In this document: positions 54,197 to 61,011 of the stretch, in pieces
Position numbering within the stretch: position 1 is the stretch's first letter
Layout of the letters: each line of letters begins with the position of its first letter
Assembly: GCF_008386585.1 (NCBI RefSeq)
Contig: NZ_VUOB01000029.1
Coordinates: 1 to 64,000 of the forward strand
Reading direction: 5' to 3'
DNA length: 64,000 nucleotides
Origin: Solihabitans fulvus
GTDB taxonomy: Bacteria; Actinomycetota; Actinomycetes; Mycobacteriales; Pseudonocardiaceae
Made by a program: the position numbers and the translations under genes
The notes under the pieces: model-generated
Database searches by the model: none
What the model saw: only the letters and a program-made list of their open reading frames with translations
Told to the model about the DNA's origin: nothing

Positions 54197-56287
54197 ATGG
54201 GCGAGCAAACACCGAACTCGCACAACGAGCTCAGTGGCTCGGTGGGCGTCGCCGTGCAGGTCGGTTCGGTGCACGGCGGGTTGCAGCTGAACGTCTCGGC
54301 GCCAGAGACGCCCGTGCCACACCAGTTCCCGGACGATCCGGCGATGGTGGTCAACCAGATCGTTCCGTCCCGCCGCGTCCGTGCCGCTCTGACAGCACCG
54401 GTCGAGGACGCGGAAGCACGGATCATCGTCCTGCATGGCTCCTCCGGCACCGGCAAGTGCTGGATCGCGCAGCACTGCCTGCACGCGTGTCGCGACGACT
54501 ACCCGGACGGGCAGCTCTACGTCGACCTGAGCACGGCGGTCGACGAGCTGACCGCCACCAGCGAGGCGCTGCGGGAATTCCTCATGGCGCTCGGGACCAA
54601 CCCGGCCCTGATCCCGACCGACCTCGCCGGACGGCAGAAGCTGTACCGCTCGGTGACGGACGGCAAGGCGCTCCAGGTGTTGGTGCGCAACGCGTTCTCA
54701 CCGGCACAGGCCCGAGCCCTACGTCCCGGCCGAGGCCGGTCGGTCCTGGTCGTTACCGGGCACGGCCTGCTCGGCGGCCTGAAGTGGGAGAGCGCGGCGT
54801 TCGTCGAACTCGATCCGTTCGAGCCCGATGCGGCGAGGGAACTGCTCGGCCGGTTCGCCGGGGACGAGGTGCTGGCCGATGTGGCCGCCGTGAACTCGAT
54901 CCTCGACATGTGCGATCACCGGCCGAAGGCGATCGAGGTCGTCGGGGCGATTCTCGCGGACAGGCCGTGGCAGTCCATCGCCGAACTGGCCGAGGAACTC
55001 GCCGACGGCTCGGCGTTGTCGGCGGAACTGTCGGCGGTGTTCGACGCCGTGTACCGCAGGCTCGGAGCTGTCGCCAAGCGGTGCTACCACGCGATCGGCC
55101 TGCATCCCGGCCGTGGCGAGTTCGGCCGGGAAGTCCTTGCGGCGGCGTTGGATGTGTCTGACCGCGAGGCGGGCGCGGCGATCAACCAGCTGCGTGCGCT
55201 GCACATCATCGACGAGGCGCGGCCGCACAGGTACGTGATGCACAACCTGGTGCGCGCGCACGCGCACGAGGTCGCGTGGCAGCCGGATGCGCGGGCCGAG
55301 TCCGACACCCTGATCCGTCGAACGCTCGCGTGGTACCTGGCTCGCGCCGTGGCGGCGGACGACGCGGTCATGCCGCTGCGTGGCTGGCGGGAGCAACTGC
55401 TTCCGGCGCTGGAGGTCCGCGACGCCTTCGCCACCGGCGGGGAGGCGTTCGGGTGGTTGGAGCAGGAGCGCGCCAACCTTCGCGCGGCGGTGGTGTGCGC
55501 CGCCGAGCGGCAGGAGGACGAGGTCACCTACCAGTTCTGCGTGGTGCTGTGGTCGCTGCACGAGCGAGGCAAGTACTTCGACGACCTGGTCGCGACCAAC
55601 AGCCTGGGTGTCGCCGCCGCACGGCGGAAGTCCGATGTGGCCGTCGAAAGTCTGTTGTGGAGCCAACTGGGCTTCCCACCCCATCACCAGGGCGAGGAGA
55701 CCGAGGCCGTCGAGGCGTTCGAGCGCGCCAGGGAGGCCGCGCGGCGAGCCGGGCACCTGGAACTCGAAGCCACCGCGATCGAGGGCCTGGGGCTGGCCCG
55801 GCTGGGACAGGGCAGGACTGAAGAAGCGGTGCGGCTGCTGCGCGAGAACCTGCGCCTTGCCGAGGAGATCGGCAAGGCGCGACGCATCGCGCTCGCCCGG
55901 TTCCATCTCGCCAAGGCGGTGGACGCCGAGGAAGCCGTGCGGCTGTTGACCCAGACGGCCAGGACCTTCGAGGAACTTGGCGAGGTCTACAACCTCGCCA
56001 AGGCCCGCACCTGGTTGGGCAGGAAGCTGATCGAGATCGCCGAGCCCGACGACGCGGAGCGGGTGCTCGCGGACGCGATGCGGACGATGATCGATGATCA
56101 CACGCCCTTCGACCAGGCGCAGGTGCTGGAGGGGTTCGCGGAACTCGCCGTCGCCAGGGACGAGCTGGCCGACGCCCGCGAACGCTACGCCGCGGCGCTG
56201 TCCATCTACGAGGGGCGCCAGTTCACCAGGCAGGCCGAGAGCGTCCGGCGGCGGCTCGCCGAACTGGGCTCGCCGAACAGAGGCTGA
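54197..56287 (+). CDS. STAND NTPase-like (NB-ARC/TPR) with N-terminal amyloid-signalling motif
   Basis: A 696-residue cytosolic NLR-type protein. Residues 7-33 hold a Gly/Val-rich motif, NxxSGxVxxxVQVGSVHGGL, with a V20-Q21-V22-G23 core like the RHIM amyloid core. An AfsR-like NB-ARC follows, but its ATPase residues are altered: Walker A is GSSGTGKC (81-88, Cys for Ser/Thr), the Walker B region is LQVLVRNA (no Asp), and the sensor reads VVTGHG rather than TSR. A winged helix and TPR repeats (from about 430: AVEAFERAREAARRAG, EEAVRLLRENLRLAEE) complete it. ATG follows GGGGAGG. Likely partner: 58071-58418. Confidence 0.87.
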   Translation: MGEQTPNSHNELSGSVGVAVQVGSVHGGLQLNVSAPETPVPHQFPDDPAMVVNQIVPSRRVRAALTAPVEDAEARIIVLHGSSGTGKCWIAQHCLHACRDDYPDGQLYVDLSTAVDELTATSEALREFLMALGTNPALIPTDLAGRQKLYRSVTDGKALQVLVRNAFSPAQARALRPGRGRSVLVVTGHGLLGGLKWESAAFVELDPFEPDAARELLGRFAGDEVLADVAAVNSILDMCDHRPKAIEVVGAILADRPWQSIAELAEELADGSALSAELSAVFDAVYRRLGAVAKRCYHAIGLHPGRGEFGREVLAAALDVSDREAGAAINQLRALHIIDEARPHRYVMHNLVRAHAHEVAWQPDARAESDTLIRRTLAWYLARAVAADDAVMPLRGWREQLLPALEVRDAFATGGEAFGWLEQERANLRAAVVCAAERQEDEVTYQFCVVLWSLHERGKYFDDLVATNSLGVAAARRKSDVAVESLLWSQLGFPPHHQGEETEAVEAFERAREAARRAGHLELEATAIEGLGLARLGQGRTEEAVRLLRENLRLAEEIGKARRIALARFHLAKAVDAEEAVRLLTQTARTFEELGEVYNLAKARTWLGRKLIEIAEPDDAERVLADAMRTMIDDHTPFDQAQVLEGFAELAVARDELADARERYAAALSIYEGRQFTRQAESVRRRLAELGSPNRG

Positions 56288-56290
56288 CCG

Positions 56291-57979
56291 TCAGAGCACC
56301 TCGACACCCGAGGTGAACTCCCGCTGCCCGAGCCGGACGACCACGCGCGGCGGCAGCGCGTCCACCGCGCGGCCGGCGAGGAGCCACGCGTGCAGCACCG
56401 AGGCGTACACCCGGCCCGGCCCGGTCGGGTCGCGAAACCGCACCAGGGCACCGTTTCGTGCGCCGACCAGCCAGTCGCCGCCCTCCTCTGCCCGCGCGGC
56501 CAGCGCGCAGCCCGGCAGCGCCGCGAGGGTCCGCGCCACCCAGTGCCGCGCCGCGCCCGGCTTGTCGTGCACCAGGATCTCTGCCAGCTCCAGCCAGCTC
56601 CGGTACGGCTCGACGGTGTCGGCCACCAGGTGCGCGTCGGGCGGAACGCGGGTGGCCGCGTTGGGCAGCGGCGCGGGCAGCCGGACCGCCGTCGCGGTGA
56701 GCACGCCGGGCGCCTCGTCCGTCAGCCACACCTGGACCAGTTGCGCGCCAACGGTCTCCGTCGGCACCGAGGGAACGGGCACCGCGGCCGACTCGACCGG
56801 CCAGGCCGGTTCGGTGAGCGACACTGCGGCGTAGATCGCGGTCCGCAGCAGGGCGGCCGAATCGCCGGGCACCGAGGTGGTCAGCTCGGTGATCTCCTTG
56901 TACAGCCCGGGGTCGTGCCCGTCGATCGCCAGCGCGACCTGCTCGGCCAGGTCCCCTCGGGGGTCAAGGCGCGGTGCGGCGGCGACGAGTTGGCCGACCG
57001 GGGACGCGGGATCGACCGCGTCGTCGGGAAACGCGGCCAACAACACCGGAGCGCCGAGCGCGGCGCCGTAGAAGGTGACCGAGCCGTGGTCGCCGAGCAC
57101 GAGGTCGGCGGCGACCAGCGCGGCCCGCCACCCCTCCTCCGGCGGCAGCACCAGCACGCCTGCCCTGGCGCAGTGGGCCAGCCAACCCTCGACCTGCCAC
57201 CGCGAGTGCGCGTGCCAGATGTTGGGGTGCAGCGCGACCGCGACGCGGTAGTCGTCCAGCGGCAGTTGCTCGGCGAGCCGGTGGGGGAGCGCGGGATGCC
57301 GGCCGTACAGCGACCGATCACCCCAGGTGGACGAGACGACGACCAGGCGCTGACCCGGTGTCACGCCGAGCGCGTCGCGGTAGGTCTCCCGCAGCGGGAC
57401 GCTCGCGAGCATCCGGTCGAAGCACGGATCGCCGGCCACCACCGCAGTGGGTACGGCCTCCGGGCAGGCCTCGCGCAGCCGGTCCAGCTGTTCGACGTGG
57501 GACAGCACCAGCGTCGAGGCGATCAGCTCACCGTCCGCGAACAGGGAGGGGGCCGAAAGACCGAAGACCGAACTTTTGACTTTTGACTTTTGACTTTTGA
57601 CTTTTGAAGGTAAGAATTTATTGTAGCCCATTCCGTGTGGCAGCACCATGAGCGGCGCCCGCAGGTGCGTCAGATCCCCGCCGAAACTGGCCGATATCGC
57701 CAGATCGAAATTGGTCTGCACCGCTTGTTCCCACGGTACAACCACCGCGCCGCGCTCGGCCAGGAATTCATCGGTGCCCGAGTCAAGCGCGGACGAGCCG
57801 GTTCGCGTGAACACAACCTGAATTCGTGGGTCCGGCGCGACGAGTGGCAGCACATCGAGGAGTCGAGTCGCGGCGGTGACGTTGTGCACCACCGCGAGAA
57901 CCGTGCGGTCCGGCCGCACGGTCGACCACTGCGGGGCGTGTGGCCCGATCGGGACTCGCACCCACCGCTCTGCTGGCAC
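56291..57979 (-). CDS. glycosyltransferase-like protein (GT-B fold) with heptanucleotide repeat in coding sequence
   Basis: A 562-residue cytosolic protein. Residues 20-400 look like a GT-B/CDP-glycerophosphotransferase-like fold (TVLAVVHNVTAATRLLDVL, VLPHGMGYNKFLP, AVVAGDPCFDRML, VVVSSTWGDRSLYG, LVLGDHGSVTFYGAALGAPVL). The C-terminal 160 residues are of unknown role. Residues 125-137 (SKVKSQKSKVKSS) are encoded by five CAAAAGT units; changing the unit number would shift the frame. Reading continues correctly across the present five copies. It converges on the STAND gene with three bases between stops. GTG 57979 has AGGA upstream. Confidence 0.8.
   Translation of the reverse strand: MPAERWVRVPIGPHAPQWSTVRPDRTVLAVVHNVTAATRLLDVLPLVAPDPRIQVVFTRTGSSALDSGTDEFLAERGAVVVPWEQAVQTNFDLAISASFGGDLTHLRAPLMVLPHGMGYNKFLPSKVKSQKSKVKSSVFGLSAPSLFADGELIASTLVLSHVEQLDRLREACPEAVPTAVVAGDPCFDRMLASVPLRETYRDALGVTPGQRLVVVSSTWGDRSLYGRHPALPHRLAEQLPLDDYRVAVALHPNIWHAHSRWQVEGWLAHCARAGVLVLPPEEGWRAALVAADLVLGDHGSVTFYGAALGAPVLLAAFPDDAVDPASPVGQLVAAAPRLDPRGDLAEQVALAIDGHDPGLYKEITELTTSVPGDSAALLRTAIYAAVSLTEPAWPVESAAVPVPSVPTETVGAQLVQVWLTDEAPGVLTATAVRLPAPLPNAATRVPPDAHLVADTVEPYRSWLELAEILVHDKPGAARHWVARTLAALPGCALAARAEEGGDWLVGARNGALVRFRDPTGPGRVYASVLHAWLLAGRAVDALPPRVVVRLGQREFTSGVEVL
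57572..57606. repeat. (ACTTTTG)5 heptanucleotide microsatellite in a coding sequence
   Basis: Five perfect units of ACTTTTG, AT-rich in a GC-rich gene. Two degenerate seven-base units (minus-strand TTCGGTC) follow immediately in 57553-57571. Slipped-strand gain or loss of one unit shifts the frame by one. Confidence 0.9.
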
Positions 57980-58070
57980 GACGGATGATCCTACCGACGG
58001 GCCGTCCCGCGCGAGGACGCGCGCAAGTCCGGCATCCGGAAAGCCCGGAGTCGCCGGAAACCCGAAGTGT

Positions 58071-58418
58071 CTAGAAGCTGACGCCGCCCTGGATGTCGCG
58101 CGCCTGGAGGACCTTGCCGCTCACGTTGCCGGTGATCTGGTTGACCACGCCGCCGGACTCCGCGTGCTGGGTGACGGTCGTCTTCTCCCACTCCGTGCGC
58201 AGCCGCTCGCCGAACTCCGCGTCCGCCCGCTCCTTGCGCTCCAGCGTGCTGCCGAGCTCCTTGACCTCGGGCGAGTCCGGCTTCGCGTTCTCGGCGGCCT
58301 CAAGCACGGCGGTGGCGTCGGGGTCGTCCGCGAACTTCGCCTTGACCAGGTTGTACAGGCCGATCGCGGCCCTGCTGGCCAGCGTGGCGGCGATCGACAC
58401 GAAGATGGGATCAGACAC
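58071..58418 (-). CDS. small effector-like protein with C-terminal amyloid-signalling motif (Bell-like)
   Basis: A 115-residue protein. Residues 1-45 (DPIFVSIAATLASRAAIGLYNLVKAKFADDPDATAVLEAA) form an amphipathic helical start like those of bacterial Bell/HeLo-type cell-death domains. A charged helix follows (RKERADAEFGERLRTEWEK). The C-terminus (N93-F115) reads NQITGNVSGKVLQARDIQGG, the same Gly-patterned motif as at the N-terminus of the STAND protein at 54.2 kb. GTG start after AGGGGG. Motif exchange between an NLR and such an effector is the recognised layout of bacterial amyloid signalling; membrane killing is inferred. Confidence 0.8.
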   Translation of the reverse strand: MSDPIFVSIAATLASRAAIGLYNLVKAKFADDPDATAVLEAAENAKPDSPEVKELGSTLERKERADAEFGERLRTEWEKTTVTQHAESGGVVNQITGNVSGKVLQARDIQGGVSF

Positions 58419-58495
58419 GGCAGCCCCCTAGGCTCACTACATCACCGCTGGTGAACGCGGATGTGCCAACGGTAGCAGCCGATGGGTGGCGTGCC

Positions 58496-59014
58496 TCACC
58501 GCCACGAACGCACCTTGTGCCGGATTCGGTGCATCGCCGACTGGGTCGCGCCGCTGGTGGTGCCCAACCGGTTCGCGATCTCGGCGTAGGAGAACCCGTT
58601 GGCCGCCAGGGAGACCAGCGACCGCTCGTAGTCCGACAGCGAGTGCAGCCGCGCGGCGACCCGCTGCGCCTCGTCGCGGTCGCACGCGCGCTCGGCGGGG
58701 TCGACACCGGCCGGCGGGTGCAGCATCGGGTGGTTGGCGGCCCGCAGCACCACAGACCTCCGACGTGCGTCGTCCACGCACAGGCGCTTGACGACCGACA
58801 CCAGGAAGGGGTGCAACCGATCGAGGTCGAGCCGATCGAACTCGGCTGCCCGCAGCAACGCGTCGTGCACGATGTCCTCGGCCTGGCACGGTGTGGCCAC
58901 GTGCCGCTTGGCGAAGCCGACCAGGTGGGGGCGCAGGGTCGCGCACTCGTTCCAGAAACGGCCGAGAACCTCCGAGCTCTTGGGCTCGTCCCGGTCTGTT
59001 CGGTGTACGTACAT
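58496..59014 (-). CDS. ECF-type RNA polymerase sigma factor
   Basis: A 172-residue sigma-70-family factor. Region 2 covers HVATPCQAEDIVHDALLRAAEFDRLD, and region 4 the C-terminal LSDYERSLVSLAANGFSYAEIANRLGTTSGATQSAMHRIR. No anti-sigma gene is adjacent. Two consecutive ATGs occur; 59014 has the better spacing to AGAGGG. It is directly upstream, same strand, of the amyloid-motif effector gene (77-base gap), so it may transcribe with or direct that gene. Confidence 0.9.
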   Translation of the reverse strand: MYVHRTDRDEPKSSEVLGRFWNECATLRPHLVGFAKRHVATPCQAEDIVHDALLRAAEFDRLDLDRLHPFLVSVVKRLCVDDARRRSVVLRAANHPMLHPPAGVDPAERACDRDEAQRVAARLHSLSDYERSLVSLAANGFSYAEIANRLGTTSGATQSAMHRIRHKVRSWR

Positions 59015-59109
59015 CATGGCCCTCTCGCGGCTGCCTGAAAGAAAGTTGTCGTTTCATATACAGGGCCCGGAAATTCGCCAACCGGTCCCGCAACTGATCG
59101 CATCTCTTA

Positions 59110-59138
59110 TGTGTAGCGGTAGCGGTGAGTTTTGTCAC
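59110..59138 (-). promoter_or_regulatory. candidate promoter of the sigma-factor gene with overlapping palindrome
   Basis: On the minus strand GTGACA (59138-59133) and TACACA (59115-59110) are separated by 17 bases. A 12-base palindrome ACCAGCGCTGGT (59137-59148) abuts the -35 box. A related dyad, TCACCGCTGGTGA (58443-58455), lies upstream of the effector gene, hinting at shared control. Confidence 0.35.
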
Positions 59139-59296
59139 CAGCGCTGGTCGGTTAGGCGTCTCACGTAACGGCAATCCCATGGACCCGTTTTGGTCCGAAC
59201 GTGTGAATGCGCGTGATGGCGCGGGGGAGTCGGCCGTAGTGCTGAGGGAACGCGAGATCCGCGTGACCGCATTCGATCCCAGCAGGAGGACCTCCG

Positions 59297-59428
59297 ATGG
59301 GCAGGCTTCGGCTCTCCGCCGCGCTCGGTCTCGCGGTTGCGCTCGGCCTCGCGGCGACCGGGCCGCGTGCCCGCACCGGTTCGGCGTTCGAGCTTCCGGT
59401 GTTCGAGCCTTCGGTGTTCGAGCTGTAG
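59297..59428 (+). CDS. small secreted peptide precursor, 43 residues
   Basis: ATG 59297 follows a perfect AGGAGG seven bases upstream. The 43-residue product opens MGRLRLSAALGLAVALGLAA, a typical signal peptide with an Arg-rich start and a hydrophobic core, then RARTGS and ends in FELPVFEPSVFEL. That tail comes from a 15-base DNA repeat (TTCGAGCNTNCGGTG). A terminator-like hairpin lies 53 bases downstream. No family match recognised. It could be a signalling or envelope peptide; it is divergent from the sigma factor gene. Confidence 0.6.
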   Translation: MGRLRLSAALGLAVALGLAATGPRARTGSAFELPVFEPSVFEL

Positions 59429-59785
59429 CCCCAAGACTTCGGTAGGTGTGCGGGCCCCGAACCCGCATACCTCGCCGACCAGTGGGCTGGCGCGGTTGCA
59501 GGGGCCGCGCCAGTCCACTTTCCATACACAGCCGGACTCTCGGCCCGAGTGACCGTTCTCACTACGGCGTAACTCACTCGGCCGAAGTTTGGACTTCCGG
59601 CGGTGGTTCGTGGTTGACTGTGGACGGTCGTAGTATCTGTGTTCGTGTTTCCACGCTCGCGGAACGATGTTGCGGGCGCGCTGCTTTCCTCCAGGTTCAG
59701 TCGGGAGAAGTCGCCGTCTCGAAACCGGCCCGGGTGGTCACACAAGGTGACTCCCCGTACCCGGCACCTGTTGAAGGAGACAAAT
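59429..59785. other. intergenic region upstream of cold-shock gene
   Basis: Contains a terminator hairpin (59481-59521) and, further on, about 260 bases that should hold the cold-shock promoter and a long 5' leader. A TATCTG box near 59634 lacks a good -35. Long leaders are usual for csp genes; no other gene is seen. Confidence 0.5.
59481..59521 (+). terminator. hairpin terminator after the small peptide gene
   Basis: AGTGGGCTGGCGCGG (59481-59495) pairs with CCGCGCCAGTCCACT (59505-59519) with one mismatch and a nine-base loop, followed by TTCC. It would end the transcript of the 43-residue peptide gene. Confidence 0.6.
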
Positions 59786-59989
59786 ATGACGCAGGGCACC
59801 GTGAAGTGGTTCAACTCGGAGAAGGGCTTCGGCTTCATCTCCCCCGACGACAACAGCGCCGACGTGTTCGTGCACTACTCCGAGATCCAGAGCAACGGCT
59901 TCCGGACTCTCGAGGAGAACCAGCGCGTCGAGTTCGAGATCGGCCAGGGCCAGAAGGGCCCGCAGGCCCAGGGCGTTCGCGCCATCTGA
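59786..59989 (+). CDS. cspA: cold-shock protein
   Basis: A 67-residue OB-fold RNA chaperone. The RNP1-like KGFGFISPDD and RNP2-like VFVHYSEI motifs are intact, as is the opening MTQGTVKWFNSEKGFGFI. ATG follows AAGGAG at seven bases. A long untranslated leader upstream and a strong terminator after the stop mark a monocistronic unit. Actinomycetes have several copies, so the letter in the symbol is nominal. Confidence 0.96.
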   Translation: MTQGTVKWFNSEKGFGFISPDDNSADVFVHYSEIQSNGFRTLEENQRVEFEIGQGQKGPQAQGVRAI

Positions 59990-60018
59990 GCTCAGCCTTC
60001 TGAGCTGAGTCGCTGACA

Positions 60019-60060
60019 GTCGAGCCGTCACCCTCCGCGAGGGTGGCGGCTCGACTTTGT
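60019..60060 (+). terminator. intrinsic terminator of the cold-shock gene
   Basis: A 17-base stem (60019-60035 with 60039-60055) with one G-T pair and a three-base loop is followed directly by TTTGT. It starts 30 bases after the csp stop. Confidence 0.92.
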
Positions 60061-60156
60061 GCACGAGTTTCCCCGCATGGAGCAACGAAACAGGGGTCCG
60101 GCACCGTTCCTGATCATGACGCTCATCAGGAGCGCGGTGGAAAGGACTCCAAGCAC

Positions 60157-60924
60157 ATGCTTCGAAGGTCGCTAGCCCGCGTGATCGGCATCGCCGGGTT
60201 CGTCGTCGCGTTGGCGGTGGGCGTGTCGGCGCCGGCCAACGCCGTGGCAAACGGTGTGGACGCCCTCCCCGATCAGTTCCCCTACGCGGTGAAGCTGACG
60301 ATGACGGACATCCCCCGGCCGGACGGCAGCAAGTACAACAGCGCGTGCTCCGCGGGACTCGTTGCCCCGCAGTGGATCGTGACCGCGGGTCACTGCTTCC
60401 ACGACGTCAACCGCAACCCGGTCAGCGGCCCGACGCCGTACAAGACCACCGCGACGCTCGGCAAGGTTGACCTCGCCGACCAGGGCGGCGTCGTGGTCGA
60501 CGTCGTCGAGGTCCGCCAGGCCGGCGTGAACGACGTGGCGCTGGCCAAGCTTTCCCGCCCGGTGTACGGCATCGGCACGCTGCGCGTCGGCAGGCACACG
60601 CCTGCCGTCGGCGAGGAGCTGGTGCTCGCGGGGTGGGGCGCGACGGACTCCGTGAACCCGACTCCCGGCACGCACCTGCGTTACGGCGTGGTCGCCGTTG
60701 GCGCGCTGACCGCGACCACCGCGGCCGTGCACGGCGTGTGGCCGAAGGACGACACCAGCGCCTGCACCTACGACTCGGGCGCGCCCTACTTCAGCTACGA
60801 GTACGGCGTGCCGACCCTGGTCGCCGTGGAGAGCGACGGCCCGGACTGCCCGCACCCCAACGCGGAGACCACCTCGCGGGTCGACCTCCTCACCGACTGG
60901 ATCTGCCAGCAGATCGGTCACTGA
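60157..60924 (+). CDS. secreted trypsin-like (S1) serine protease homologue
   Basis: A 255-residue exported protein. The signal peptide MLRRSLARVIGIAGFVVAL ends near ANA. The chymotrypsin-fold triad is H79 in TAGHC, D126 in NDVALAKL and S207 in CTYDSGAPYF. The nucleophile motif is DSGAP instead of GDSGGP, so the oxyanion loop departs from the norm; activity may be altered. Disulfide-type Cys pairs are visible. ATG 60157 is preceded by GGAAAGGA. It converges on a histidine kinase gene across a perfect hairpin. Confidence 0.88.
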   Translation: MLRRSLARVIGIAGFVVALAVGVSAPANAVANGVDALPDQFPYAVKLTMTDIPRPDGSKYNSACSAGLVAPQWIVTAGHCFHDVNRNPVSGPTPYKTTATLGKVDLADQGGVVVDVVEVRQAGVNDVALAKLSRPVYGIGTLRVGRHTPAVGEELVLAGWGATDSVNPTPGTHLRYGVVAVGALTATTAAVHGVWPKDDTSACTYDSGAPYFSYEYGVPTLVAVESDGPDCPHPNAETTSRVDLLTDWICQQIGH

Positions 60925-60942
60925 CCGCACCCGAGTGAACGG

Positions 60943-60980
60943 CGAGACCCGCCGCCCGATGTGCCGGGCGGCGGGTCTCG
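60943..60980. terminator. bidirectional hairpin between convergent genes
   Basis: CGAGACCCGCCGCCCG (60943-60958) pairs perfectly with CGGGCGGCGGGTCTCG (60965-60980) across a six-base loop, between the S1 protease stop and the histidine kinase stop. Confidence 0.9.
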
Positions 60981-61011
60981 GTCATCCTGGTCTGCCACAC
61001 ACTTCCCGCGC

